DNA from: Brevibacillus sp. DP1.3A
GTDB lineage: Bacteria; Bacillota; Bacilli; Brevibacillales; Brevibacillaceae
Assembly (NCBI RefSeq): GCF_013284245.2
Contig: NZ_CP085876.1
Location: 3,579,001 to 3,643,000, forward strand
Direction: 5' to 3'
Length of the DNA stretch: 64,000 nt
The notes under the pieces were generated by a model, which saw only the letters and a list, made by a program, of their open reading frames with translations, was not told the origin of the DNA and made no database searches. Both the position numbers and the translations under genes were made by a program. Each line of letters opens with the position of its first letter. Position 1 is the stretch's first letter. Shown piece after piece: positions 24,255-33,320 of the stretch.

Positions 24255-26129
24255 TTAGCCTGCTGATGTGGCCTCTGCGAACTGACTGTTGTATAAATCC
24301 GCATAAAAACCATCTTGCTCCATCAACTCGTCATGTGTTCCTTGTTCAATGATCGTTCCCTTGTTCATGACGAGGATCAAGTCTGCATTTCTGATCGTAG
24401 ACAGTCGATGTGCGATCACGAAGCTGGTACGCCCCTTCATCAGCTCATTCATCGCTTCCTGGATATGCACCTCGGTACGTGTATCAACGCTGCTTGTTGC
24501 TTCATCCAAAATCAGAATCGTAGGATCTGCCAAAATAGCACGAGCGATGGTCAACAGCTGTTTTTGCCCTTGGGAGATATTGGAGGCTTCTTCATTTAAC
24601 ACCGTCTTGTATCCATCTGGTAGCGTACGAATAAAGTGATCGGCGCGAGCTGCCTTCGCCGCGCGAATGATATCCGTATCAGAAGCGTCAGGATGTGCAT
24701 AGGCCAAATTATCATGGATCGTTCCGTTAAACAGCCATGTATCTTGCAAGACCATGCCGAACAAGGAGCGAAGATCGCTTCGTTTCATGCGTGTAATATC
24801 GACGTCATCGATCAGAATCGCTCCGCCATTGAGCTCATAAAAGCGCATAAGCAAATTAATCATGGTCGTCTTACCTGCACCTGTTGGGCCTACGATCGCA
24901 ATCTTTTGTCCAGGCTCTACTACGAGATTGATATCTTGCATCAGCAAATGCCCTTCTTTATAACCAAACTTGACATGCTTAAATTCCACTTTGCCTTTAG
25001 GCGCTGCGATCGTGACTGGCTCTTTGCTTTCAGGCACTTCCTCTTCTTCATCCAAAACCTCAAAGACCCGCTCCGCTGAAGCGATCGTCGACTGGATCAG
25101 GTTGGCGATGTTCGCCGTCTGCGCAATGGGCATCGTGAACTGACGAGTATATTGGATAAAGGCTTGGATATCCCCAATTTCAATGGAACCGTTCGTAGCG
25201 AGAATCCCGCCGACAATGCAGACAAGCACGTATCCGATATTTCCGATGAAGCTCATTACCGGCATGATAATCCCTGATATAAATTGCGCCCGCCATCCGG
25301 CTTCGTACAGCTTTGCATTGATTTGATCAAATGTCTGCTGTGACTTCTTCTCATATCCAAACGCCTTAACAACCTGATGCCCCGTAAACATTTCTTCTAC
25401 ATGCCCATTCAATTCACCAAGCGAGCTCTGCTGTCCGATGAAATGCTTTTGAGACTTCGAGGCGATTTGTTTCGTAGCAATGGCACTGAGCGGCAACGTC
25501 AAAATCAGAATGAGCGTCAATAATGGGCTAATCGTCAGCATCATAATGATGACACCAGCGATCGTCACGATGGAAGTGATGAGCTGTGTCAGACTTTGCT
25601 GGAGCGTGTTGCTGATATTATCAATGTCGTTCGTGACACGACTCAAAATATCCCCATGCATTTTCGAATCAAAGTATTTCAGCGGCAGGCGAGACAATTT
25701 CTCATTTACCTGCTCACGCATGTCATAGACGATCTTCTGCGATACTCCTGCCATTACATATTGCTGCAAATAGCTGAACAGCGCACTGATGACATACAAG
25801 ACAATCAAAAGGAGCAGGATATTTGCAATATACCCAAAGTCAAATACGATTTCCTTTGGCTGTCCCTGCATGAGACCGATCATGCCTGCGAAAAGACTCG
25901 TTGTCGCCTTCCCCATCAGTTTGGGACTAACAATGGCGAAGATCGTACTCAAAACGGCAGCCAGAAACACGATGATCAGCTGCATACGGTGTGGCCGAAA
26001 GTAGCCGATCAAGCGTTTGAGTGTACCTTTAAAGTCCTTTGCTTTTGCTCCTTGTATCACCATTCCCATCGGTCCACCCATGTGGCCGCCACCCTTTGGA
26101 GCTTGCTTACTTCCTCGCGGCTCACTCAT
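24255..26129 (-). CDS. Heterodimeric multidrug ABC exporter, subunit with complete Walker B
   Basis: A 624-residue half-transporter. After a Gly-rich tail (KGGGHMGGPMG), six helices span about 45-345. The ATPase has Walker A GPTGAGKTT (about 413) and a full Walker B ILILDEATSSVD. The signature is degenerate, NISQGQKQLLTI instead of LSGGQ. The partner has the opposite change, so the two together form one good and one degenerate ATP site, as in BmrCD/TM287-288-type exporters. It overlaps the upstream gene by four bases (ATGA). It likely pumps drugs or lipids outward. Confidence 0.9.
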   Translation of the reverse strand: MSEPRGSKQAPKGGGHMGGPMGMVIQGAKAKDFKGTLKRLIGYFRPHRMQLIIVFLAAVLSTIFAIVSPKLMGKATTSLFAGMIGLMQGQPKEIVFDFGYIANILLLLIVLYVISALFSYLQQYVMAGVSQKIVYDMREQVNEKLSRLPLKYFDSKMHGDILSRVTNDIDNISNTLQQSLTQLITSIVTIAGVIIMMLTISPLLTLILILTLPLSAIATKQIASKSQKHFIGQQSSLGELNGHVEEMFTGHQVVKAFGYEKKSQQTFDQINAKLYEAGWRAQFISGIIMPVMSFIGNIGYVLVCIVGGILATNGSIEIGDIQAFIQYTRQFTMPIAQTANIANLIQSTIASAERVFEVLDEEEEVPESKEPVTIAAPKGKVEFKHVKFGYKEGHLLMQDINLVVEPGQKIAIVGPTGAGKTTMINLLMRFYELNGGAILIDDVDITRMKRSDLRSLFGMVLQDTWLFNGTIHDNLAYAHPDASDTDIIRAAKAARADHFIRTLPDGYKTVLNEEASNISQGQKQLLTIARAILADPTILILDEATSSVDTRTEVHIQEAMNELMKGRTSFVIAHRLSTIRNADLILVMNKGTIIEQGTHDELMEQDGFYADLYNSQFAEATSAG

Positions 26130-27865
26130 GCGATCTCCTCCTCTGTCAGTTGGGATCGTACGATTTCCTGATAGACTTCGCAGTTTTGCATGAGCTCTTG
26201 ATGTGTCCCCATACCCGCAATCGAGCCTTCATCCAACACGATAATCTGGTCTGCGTCCATCACGCTGCTAACCCGCTGAGCCACGATGATTAACGTGGAT
26301 TGGTTCTTCTCGATCTCTTCTTTTAATGCGGCTCTCAATAACGCATCTGTTTTGAAATCCAACGCAGAAAAACTGTCATCAAACATGTAGATGGCCGGCT
26401 GGCGGACAATTGCTCGTGCAATCGATAACCGTTGTTTTTGTCCACCGGACACGTTCGTACCGCCTTGGGAAATGTGTGCCTCGTATTCGCCCTTCATACT
26501 CGCAATAAAATCGCTTGCCTGCGCAATTTTGACGGCATTCTCGATTTCGGTATCTGTCGCGTCTTCTTTACCGAAGCGAATATTGTCAGCGATCGAGCCT
26601 GAAAAGAGCAGCACTTTTTGAGGGACATAGCCAATTTTTGCTCGCAATTGCTCTAGTGGCAGGTCACGTATGTCAAGGTCATCTACTCGAATGGCTCCGG
26701 AAGTCACATCGTAGAATCGCTCAACCAGATTGAGTATCGTCGATTTACCGGAGCCTGTTCCTCCGATAATCGCGGTGGTCTGCCCCGGACGAGCTGTAAA
26801 GGTAATCGAGGTCAATGCGGGATGTTCCGCACCCGGGTAAGAAAATGTGACATCCTGAAACTCCACCGTCCCTGGAGTTGTTGTTTTCGTTTGCGTCACA
26901 GGCTCAGGGCGATCATAAATGGTCGAATGTAAATCCAACACTTCGTTAATTCGGATAGCGGATGCAGAAGCACGCGGAACCATGACGAAGATCATGGACA
27001 GCATAACCAATGAGAACATAATCTGTGTCGCATATTGGATAAACGCCATGAGATCACCGACTTGCAGGTCCATATTGCTGACACGAATGCCCCCAAACCA
27101 AAGAATGGCAACAGCAGACAAGTTAAAAGTCAACATCATAATCGGCATCAAAGCTGCCATGATTCGATTTACGTTAATCGCTGTCTGCGTCAAATCCGTA
27201 TTCGCTTCGTTAAAACGCCTTTTCTCCACATCCATGCGGTTAAATGAGCGGATCACACGAATTCCCGTCAAGCCTTCCCTCACGACTAAATTCAGCTTAT
27301 CCAGCTTCTTTTGCATGACTTTGAAAAGAGGCATCCCCTTGCGTGCGATCAGGAAAATGGCTAAAGCTAGAATGGGAACAACTACTGCAAGAACAAGCGT
27401 CAGCTTGGCATCCTTAGATGAAGCCATGATAATTCCACCAATACACATCATGGGAGCAGCCACCATGATACGCAAAATCATAATCAAAACCTGCTGTACT
27501 TGGTTAATATCGTTCGTTGTTCTCGTAATGAGCGAGGCTGTACCGATTTGGTCGATCTCCTGCATGGAATAGTGTTCTACTTGGTTAAATACCTTAGCAC
27601 GCAGCTCACGACCAAAGCTCATAGCAACCTTGGATGAGAAGTAACTGGCTCCGATGGCACAAAAGCCCCCACCCGCAGCGACGAGCAGCATAAAACCGCC
27701 AACCTTCCAAATAAAGAAGGTATCGCCCTGCACAATCCCGACATCAACGATATCCGCCATTAATGTTGGTAAGTACAGATCGGATAAGGATTGGATGAAT
27801 ACAAGTACCAATATCGCTGCGATCGGCCATTTGTAGGACGTCAAGTATCGAAACAGCCTCATCAT
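26126..27865 (-). CDS. Heterodimeric multidrug ABC exporter, subunit with degenerate Walker B
   Basis: A 579-residue half-transporter with six helices (about 5-310) and an ATPase with Walker A GGTGSGKST (about 368) and intact signature NVSGGQKQRLSI. Walker B reads IYMFDDSFSALD, with Asp in place of the catalytic Glu. That is the known hallmark of the degenerate site in heterodimeric exporters and fits its overlapping partner gene. The start at 27865 (MMRLFRYL) was chosen from GGGAG upstream and agreement with the usual length; a longer frame to 27898 is less well supported. Confidence 0.9.
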   Translation of the reverse strand: MMRLFRYLTSYKWPIAAILVLVFIQSLSDLYLPTLMADIVDVGIVQGDTFFIWKVGGFMLLVAAGGGFCAIGASYFSSKVAMSFGRELRAKVFNQVEHYSMQEIDQIGTASLITRTTNDINQVQQVLIMILRIMVAAPMMCIGGIIMASSKDAKLTLVLAVVVPILALAIFLIARKGMPLFKVMQKKLDKLNLVVREGLTGIRVIRSFNRMDVEKRRFNEANTDLTQTAINVNRIMAALMPIMMLTFNLSAVAILWFGGIRVSNMDLQVGDLMAFIQYATQIMFSLVMLSMIFVMVPRASASAIRINEVLDLHSTIYDRPEPVTQTKTTTPGTVEFQDVTFSYPGAEHPALTSITFTARPGQTTAIIGGTGSGKSTILNLVERFYDVTSGAIRVDDLDIRDLPLEQLRAKIGYVPQKVLLFSGSIADNIRFGKEDATDTEIENAVKIAQASDFIASMKGEYEAHISQGGTNVSGGQKQRLSIARAIVRQPAIYMFDDSFSALDFKTDALLRAALKEEIEKNQSTLIIVAQRVSSVMDADQIIVLDEGSIAGMGTHQELMQNCEVYQEIVRSQLTEEEIA

Positions 27866-27971
27866 ACGGATACACGCTCCCTTTCCTGCCTCTTCCATAC
27901 TACAATTCCAATCGCCTTACGGTTGTATGCATCTATTTACGAACGGTATCCGCAGCCACCCCGTTTTCTAT

Positions 27972-28014
27972 CAAAAAAAAGAGGGCAAGCCCATTATGTA
28001 ACTGGGTCGCCCTA
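27972..28014 (-). terminator. Terminator downstream of the OYE reductase gene
   Basis: Stem GGGCGACCCA / TGGGCTTGCCC with a T8 run on the minus strand, about 125 bases after the reductase stop codon. Nothing else is seen between 27866 and 28136 apart from the ABC promoter region. Confidence 0.75.
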
Positions 28015-28136
28015 TCGTAGTTTGTTCTTATGAATGGAACTACATCGTTCTTTTCAGCCCACTTCCTTTTTTGAGTTCGGAAGGGGAAAAACCAATCGTG
28101 AAGAGAAGCGGGAGCTCAATGAATCTGTTTATGCGA

Positions 28137-29249
28137 TCAGCTCAATGTTGTTAATGCTTCTCGCGTAAATGGTTGAAGTTCTTCGGTATTGCCATTACGA
28201 ATTTTTGATACCCAAGCCGGATCGCTCAGTAGCGCACGTCCAACTGCCACAAGATCAAACTCTTCTTGCTCGATTCGCTCAATCAGATTATCGATGTTAG
28301 CGGGCTGACTACCCTTGCCTTCGGTGAATAGACTCAGGAACTCAGAGTCCAATCCAACAGATCCAACGGTGATGGTTGGTTTTCCCGTCAGTTTACGAGT
28401 CCAGCCTGCCAGGTTTAGATCAGAGCCTTCAAACTCCGGCTCCCAGAAGCGTCGAGTGGAAGCATGGAAGATGTCCACACCGGCTTCAGACAGAGGTGCA
28501 AGGAAAAGCTCCAATTCCTCAGGCGTTTTTGCCAGTTTGGATTGATAATCGCTCGGTTTCCATTGCGAAAATCGGAAAATTATCGGGAAGTCAGGACCGA
28601 CTGCTTCCCGTACAGCCTTAATCACCTCTACAGCAAATTTGGTGCGACCTACGAGATCACCGCCATATTCATCTGTACGCTTGTTGGTGACGTCCCAGAA
28701 GAACTGGTCAATCAGGTAGCCATGTGCTCCGTGAATTTCCACTGCGTCAAAACCAATTTTCTTAGCTTGAGACGCGGCCTGTGCGTAAGCCCGAATGAGA
28801 TCGTTGATTTCTTCGATGCTGAGTGGTTCTGATACCTTTTCACCAGTAAGACTTAGACCAGAAGGACCGATTGGTTCGGCATCTGATTCTGGGAATTTCT
28901 CCTTTTGGCGAGCCATGCCGGTATGCCAAATCTGCGGAGCAATTTTTCCGCCCGCTTCATGTACTTCTCGAACAACGCGTGCCCATCCGTCGAGTGCTTC
29001 CTCTCCATAGAAATGTGGGACATTCTGGTCTGCACCCGCAGCTGGATGCTCGATTAGCGTTCCTTCGGTGATGATTAAGCCCACCTCGTTCTCTGCGCGG
29101 CGACGGTAATAGTCAGCTACATTGGGCCCTGGAATCCCGTTCGGTGAAAAACTGCGGGTCATGGGTGCCATAACAAACCGATTTTCAAGTTTCAGTCCTT
29201 TGTATTCAAACGGGGTGAATAACGCTGTTACAGATTTTGATGAATTCAT
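28137..29249 (-). CDS. Old Yellow Enzyme family NADH:flavin oxidoreductase
   Basis: A 370-residue FMN-dependent ene-reductase. Typical segments are LFTPFEYKGLKLENRFVMAP at the N-terminus, QIWHTGMARQ, VEIHGAHGYLIDQFFWD (substrate His and fold motif), NKRTDEYGGDLVGR and the phosphate-binding VAVGRALLSDP. Family members reduce activated C=C bonds and nitro compounds with NAD(P)H and are often induced by electrophiles. AGAGGGAAG precedes the ATG. The next gene upstream is a MarR regulator on the same strand, and a promoter with an overlapping palindrome lies between them, so the reductase is probably repressed by that MarR protein. Confidence 0.95.
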   Translation of the reverse strand: MNSSKSVTALFTPFEYKGLKLENRFVMAPMTRSFSPNGIPGPNVADYYRRRAENEVGLIITEGTLIEHPAAGADQNVPHFYGEEALDGWARVVREVHEAGGKIAPQIWHTGMARQKEKFPESDAEPIGPSGLSLTGEKVSEPLSIEEINDLIRAYAQAASQAKKIGFDAVEIHGAHGYLIDQFFWDVTNKRTDEYGGDLVGRTKFAVEVIKAVREAVGPDFPIIFRFSQWKPSDYQSKLAKTPEELELFLAPLSEAGVDIFHASTRRFWEPEFEGSDLNLAGWTRKLTGKPTITVGSVGLDSEFLSLFTEGKGSQPANIDNLIERIEQEEFDLVAVGRALLSDPAWVSKIRNGNTEELQPFTREALTTLS

Positions 29250-29454
29250 GTGCTTCCCTCTTTCTTTTCACTATTTTTTCATTCTAATTTTTCCATACCA
29301 CTCTTGAGCAGTAGTTGTAACAATCACATCGTTAATGAGTTACATCATGCATCTGAATACATGCACATAGGATACATCATCATACGATTTTTTAACTCTA
29401 AACCTTTGAAACCCCCACTCCTTTACTGATTTTAGTGAGTAGAGTTTTGTGTTT

Positions 29455-29506
29455 TTAAATGCATGCGCACGCATTTAATTTACCATCATCCTTTTTCACC
29501 TGTCAA
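29455..29506 (-). promoter_or_regulatory. Promoter and palindromic operator of the OYE reductase gene
   Basis: On the minus strand TTGACA (-35, 29501-29506) and TAAATT (-10, 29477-29482) are 18 bases apart. A 24-bp palindrome (29455-29478, TTAAATGC...GCATTTAA, one mismatched pair) overlaps the -10 and the expected start of transcription. The message would have a leader of about 220 bases; no gene is seen in it (29250-29454). Confidence 0.7.
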
Positions 29507-29535
29507 CCGATAAGTGTAACGGCGATCCTGATACG

Positions 29536-29580
29536 AAAAAAAGCCGCTATTCCCGTTGGTTTGGAAATGGTGGCTTTTTG
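29536..29580 (-). terminator. Terminator of the MarR gene
   Basis: Imperfect stem AAAAAGCCACCATTTCC / GGGAATAGCGGCTTTTT, directly after the MarR stop codon, with T-run on the minus strand. Confidence 0.75.
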
Positions 29581-29583
29581 CCA

Positions 29584-30012
29584 TTACTTCTTTTGCACTA
29601 ACAATTGTAATGCTTCATTAAATTTTCCATCTGAAAAAGCAGATTGGAGAATTTCATTCATCGTCACGAGGTATCTCTGGAGTTTTTCTTCACCTAATTC
29701 GGTTAGCTGAGTATAAACGCCTCTACGGTCGTCTTCACATACATTCCTCTGTAAAGCTCTGCAGTTTTTTGCCTCCAGTCTTCCAACCAGCCTTGATATC
29801 GCACTTTGACTTAATCCAACCCGTTCCTGTAATTGTTGTAATCTCAGTGTTTTATTACTTTCTTTCGATAAAAAGTAAAGGACGTAAAACTCTTTTAAAG
29901 AAAGATTGTAATTTTCTCGTAAATCTTTTTCAAGCATATTGGAAATACTTTCAGTAATGTGAGTAAGAGCCAACCAATCGTTTATAAGTTCATGATTAGG
30001 GTCGGTTTTCAT
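29584..30012 (-). CDS. MarR-family regulator next to the OYE reductase
   Basis: A 142-residue MarR protein. The winged helix is visible as RLQQLQERVGLSQSAISRLVG, with the wing NVCEDDRRGVYTQLT. MarR dimers bind short palindromes and let go on binding phenolic or electrophilic ligands or on Cys oxidation; here Cys residues flank the wing (NCRALQRNVCED). The start was moved to 30012 because AGGTGG lies eight bases upstream, and the frame beyond it looks non-coding. The likely target is the downstream reductase, through the palindrome at 29455-29478. Confidence 0.85.
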   Translation of the reverse strand: MKTDPNHELINDWLALTHITESISNMLEKDLRENYNLSLKEFYVLYFLSKESNKTLRLQQLQERVGLSQSAISRLVGRLEAKNCRALQRNVCEDDRRGVYTQLTELGEEKLQRYLVTMNEILQSAFSDGKFNEALQLLVQKK

Positions 30013-30119
30013 AGTAAATTCCACCTGTTCTAGACTATATGTCATGCTAATTCGTTTCATTATAATACAGAAAGCTATCACGCTCCAAACTCTCGTCACG
30101 AATACTTCTTCCGCCAAAA

Positions 30120-30156
30120 CAAAAAAGCCCTCACTTTCCGCGAGGGCTGTAAAAAA
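30120..30156 (-). terminator. Terminator after the secreted hydrolase; probable end of the tyc transcript
   Basis: Stem AGCCCTC/GAGGGCT (arms 30126-30132 and 30142-30148) with T-runs on both strands, 69 bases after the hydrolase stop codon. It is the first canonical terminator downstream of tycF. Confidence 0.85.
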
Positions 30157-30224
30157 ATGAAAGCGAAATCGAGACTCGTTTAACTCGTTCAGGTATCGCC
30201 AATAGCTGAAGATGCTTCTTATTC

Positions 30225-31802
30225 TTATTCGATTTCTCCATCACGATCTGTTACCGCAAAGTTGTAATTAATAGAGCGTGTAAATGGTTCGCCGTCCTCA
30301 TTGATTCCGGTTACGTCAAAGGAGAGATTATAAACGCCTGGCTTAGTCGGCACGGTAAAATTGCCAGTAAGCTCATCTTCTTTTATGGCAAACTTCACTT
30401 CATCAAGGACGCTTGCTTTTTCGCCGTTCAGCGAGCGAGTCAGGTTTGCTTTTTCCAGTAGCGATTGATCAATTTCGTTTTTGCCCAGGTCGACGGAAAT
30501 CTTCGCTTTGTCGCCTTTCTTGAATACCTTTTTGCTCGCCTTTACTTTCGCTTCTTCTCCACCATCCACGGAACCCACCATGAAAAAGGCATCGTCAGAG
30601 CCCTCCACTTCAAGTGTCCATTCGCCTGCTTCCGGCTCCTCTACTTCAATGAAGTGATGAACAGCATCTTGGAATATCTCGGATTCATCCTCCGATTCGC
30701 TTTTTTCACTGCGGTCCGCTTCATACTTTTTGCCAGACGGACTGATCAGGGTCACAGCAGTGTCTTCCGACGAGGTCATCGTATCTAGGTTGAACTGATT
30801 GATTCCGCTCTCCAGGAAAAATGTTTCCGAGACAGTGTCTTCCACTTCGCCCCCACGGAGAATGACGGAGCTCTCTTCCAAAGTGCTTGATTTTGACTTG
30901 TCTTCGCTTACTTTATTTGCACTGCGAACAGAGGCCTTTTGCAATTTCGGTTCGACCAGATTCCATGTATTCGAGGCTTTCACTATTTGACCGTGGGAAA
31001 TGTCTTTGGTAAAGCTCTTAATCCCATAAGGCAAACCGAAGGCAGATTCTACGGAAACAGCGCCATCATCTTCACCTGGAATAGCCGCATGACCAAACCA
31101 GGTAGGACTAAACATGCCATCGTCCCCTGTTCCGGCAGCCATGTATGTCTTGGTTGAACGAATTTCGGTACGGTTGTCAGTCTGGGAACGGAAGTTGGCC
31201 ATGTATGACGTTTGCAGGGAATACACCGCATCGTCTTTTTTGCCAAGAATGTCAGCAAGCCATCCTGCCCAATTGCTGTACGCTAAGTCAGCCAATTCTG
31301 AACCTTTGTTTGGCGTAGCAATCTGGTGAACGACGTTAACATACTGATGTGCGCCGTAGTGGACGAGTGCTGTCTGTGTATCGATGCCACCTTTGGAATG
31401 TGCAATGATATTGATTTTGGAAACACCGTAATAATCTGCAACCTTTTTAATGACTTCGGCTAGCTTGGCACCGTTTGTCCACATGTTTCCGCCAGTACCA
31501 TCCGCGTCCTTCAGTTGCACAAATGCGGTACGATACCCAGCGTTATAGGCTGCATCATAAAATCCGTCTGTTGTATACCAGGTTTTGTAGGTGGAGTGCA
31601 GACCTTGGACAAACAGGATCACAGGCTTGTCTTTGGATGCATTGGGAGGAACCGCACCTGTGTACCAGTCACCAAAATGACCACTTGGATTGTCGTCATG
31701 CAAAGCCGGAGGTGGAGCCGCTGCGCTTGCAGCTTGCGGGTAGACCAGCGCCGTTGATAATGTAACGGCCGCCAGCAAACGAGATAGTGCTTTCTGATTC
31801 AT
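30225..31802 (-). CDS. Secreted alpha/beta-hydrolase (lipase/esterase-like) downstream of tycF
   Basis: A 525-residue exported enzyme. The signal peptide is about residues 1-28 (VYPQAASA). The hydrolase domain (about 30-290) has an oxyanion segment KPVILFVQGLHST and the nucleophile elbow IIAHSKGGIDTQ. The C-terminal about 200 residues look like two beta-sandwich modules and have a Glu/Lys/Ser-rich charged stretch. Its natural substrate is unknown; lipids, esters or a peptide lactone are all possible. The start was placed at 31802, where the signal peptide begins; the longer frame to 31850 is unlikely. Only 51 bases separate it from tycF, with a hairpin but no T-run, so read-through from the tyrocidine operon is likely. 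Confidence 0.85.
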   Translation of the reverse strand: MNQKALSRLLAAVTLSTALVYPQAASAAAPPPALHDDNPSGHFGDWYTGAVPPNASKDKPVILFVQGLHSTYKTWYTTDGFYDAAYNAGYRTAFVQLKDADGTGGNMWTNGAKLAEVIKKVADYYGVSKINIIAHSKGGIDTQTALVHYGAHQYVNVVHQIATPNKGSELADLAYSNWAGWLADILGKKDDAVYSLQTSYMANFRSQTDNRTEIRSTKTYMAAGTGDDGMFSPTWFGHAAIPGEDDGAVSVESAFGLPYGIKSFTKDISHGQIVKASNTWNLVEPKLQKASVRSANKVSEDKSKSSTLEESSVILRGGEVEDTVSETFFLESGINQFNLDTMTSSEDTAVTLISPSGKKYEADRSEKSESEDESEIFQDAVHHFIEVEEPEAGEWTLEVEGSDDAFFMVGSVDGGEEAKVKASKKVFKKGDKAKISVDLGKNEIDQSLLEKANLTRSLNGEKASVLDEVKFAIKEDELTGNFTVPTKPGVYNLSFDVTGINEDGEPFTRSINYNFAVTDRDGEIE

Positions 31803-31840
31803 GAAAAGAACACCAACCTTCACCTTAGGATTTATTGTTG

Positions 31841-31869
31841 CCGTGCACAATCGTTAGAATTGTGCACGG
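31841..31869 (-). promoter_or_regulatory. Intercistronic hairpin at the tycF stop codon
   Basis: A perfect 11-bp stem CCGTGCACAAT/ATTGTGCACGG (arms 31841-31851 and 31859-31869) with a seven-base loop includes the tycF stop codon. No T-run follows on the minus strand. Confidence 0.6.
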
Positions 31870-32582
31870 GTTGCAACTGCCCGTTCTACCTTCAATGTGT
31901 CTTGAATGATCGTTAGGATCGTATTCATTTGCTGATGAATAAAGAAATGCCCACCAAGCATTGGGTAGAATTTGCATTCTCGCCCGCAATAGTCTCGCCA
32001 TGCCACAATATCTTGGATTTCAATAGAATCTTCTTTCCCAAACAAAACCGTCATGTTGACAGGGATTTGCTGAGGAAGCTCGTTATTCATTTCGTAAGTT
32101 TGTACGGCCTGGAAATCAGCGCGAATATTAGGCAAAAATAACTCTAAGAGCTCGTGATTATCCAAAACTTCATTGGGGGTGCCCCCAAGTGTACGTAGCG
32201 ATTCGATGAATTCGTTATGCGGCAGGTTGTATGTTTTCACCAGTTTGTGATACGCATGTGGTACGCGGGATGCAGACAGGAACAAGTGCTGGGGCAGTGG
32301 CTTTCCATTCTGCAACAGCTTTCGCGTCAGTTCAAACGCAATTAATCCGCCCATGCTGTGGCCATAAAAGGCAAAAGGTTCTTCCCCCAGCTCTGGTGTG
32401 ATCCGTTTGTATACATCCTCCAAGACCTCATAAAACGAGGTGGAAAGAACCACGTTATCGCTTTGGAGTGAAGGCCTTACCTCGAATGGATCAATTTCCA
32501 ATAACGCTGGGGACAATACTCGCTTCCAACTGTAATAGATGCTGGGAAGTCCACCTGCGTACGGAAAGCAGAACAATTTCAT
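31854..32582 (-). CDS. tycF: Type II thioesterase TycF
   Basis: A 242-residue external thioesterase of the NRPS/PKS type. The catalytic triad is readable: Ser in YGHSMGGLIAF, Asp in LFGKEDSIEI and His in LGGHFFIHQQ. These enzymes remove wrong or stalled acyl groups from carrier domains, keeping the synthetase productive. Length and motifs match GrsT/TycF/SrfD. It starts 30 bases after the phosphopantetheinyl transferase gene with GGGCGGGG upstream. Position downstream of the tyc exporters supports the gene name. Confidence 0.9.
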   Translation of the reverse strand: MKLFCFPYAGGLPSIYYSWKRVLSPALLEIDPFEVRPSLQSDNVVLSTSFYEVLEDVYKRITPELGEEPFAFYGHSMGGLIAFELTRKLLQNGKPLPQHLFLSASRVPHAYHKLVKTYNLPHNEFIESLRTLGGTPNEVLDNHELLELFLPNIRADFQAVQTYEMNNELPQQIPVNMTVLFGKEDSIEIQDIVAWRDYCGRECKFYPMLGGHFFIHQQMNTILTIIQDTLKVERAVATRAQF

Positions 32583-32612
32583 CTCTTTCCCCGCCCTTTC
32601 TTCATTACGTAA

Positions 32613-33320
32613 TTACCTCGATATCTTTCTATGAAAAATGGCCTGATACAAATCTTGTAAATCCTTCATGACGACTTGAGCAGCAAACTGATCGGTAGTC
32701 GCGCATACTGACAATTTGTAGCCTGGATCGATCCCATACTGATGAAATGCCCAAGCATCGCGCGAATCATTTTGCGATATCGTAATCGATTGGTCTAGGC
32801 TTTTTCTAATGGCGAATGATTGTAGTGGGATAGACAGCCCCATTCCTCTCGCTTTTATATAGCTCTCCTTCAAAGTCCAAAGGTCGAAGAAATACGGAAG
32901 CTGTTCATCCGGATGTTTTGCCAAGAGATCTTCTACTTCGGCTGGTGCAAAATAATGAGTGGCAATATCCAAGTCAATCGGACATATTTGCTCCACATCA
33001 ATCCCCACTTGCGAGTCATGCGTGGCGCAGACCACCCAGTCTCCGGAATGCGAGACGTTAAAGCAGAAGTTGGGAAATGATTTCAAAAAAGGTTTTCCGT
33101 ATGCATTGTAGTCATACTCGATTTCGTCATTGGAAATCTCGTAGGCTTCACAAATGAGAGAGCGTACGAGCACGTCCGCGAGCAACGCCCGATAAGAATC
33201 AGCCGGATTTCTGAAACGGTTGACCCGTTCCCGCTTTTCTTCGGGTAGTGCTTGCAAAAATCGGTTGAACAACTCTTTCTCCATGACAGCAGGACATTTC
33301 AAAGCGTAGATGGCAATCAC
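32613..33320 (-). CDS. Sfp-type 4'-phosphopantetheinyl transferase
   Basis: A 235-residue enzyme that loads phosphopantetheine from CoA onto the carrier domains of the synthetases. The family motifs are present: FNVSHSGDWVVCA, the Mg-binding VGIDVEQI, and FFDLWTLKESYIKARG. It is close in length and motifs to Gsp of the gramicidin S locus and to Sfp. The start is GTG and overlaps the stop of tycE by four bases (GTGA), so it is translated with the exporter. Without this modification TycA-C would be inactive; having it inside the operon makes the unit self-sufficient. A duplicate elsewhere in the genome cannot be excluded. Confidence 0.95.
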   Translation of the reverse strand: MIAIYALKCPAVMEKELFNRFLQALPEEKRERVNRFRNPADSYRALLADVLVRSLICEAYEISNDEIEYDYNAYGKPFLKSFPNFCFNVSHSGDWVVCATHDSQVGIDVEQICPIDLDIATHYFAPAEVEDLLAKHPDEQLPYFFDLWTLKESYIKARGMGLSIPLQSFAIRKSLDQSITISQNDSRDAWAFHQYGIDPGYKLSVCATTDQFAAQVVMKDLQDLYQAIFHRKISR

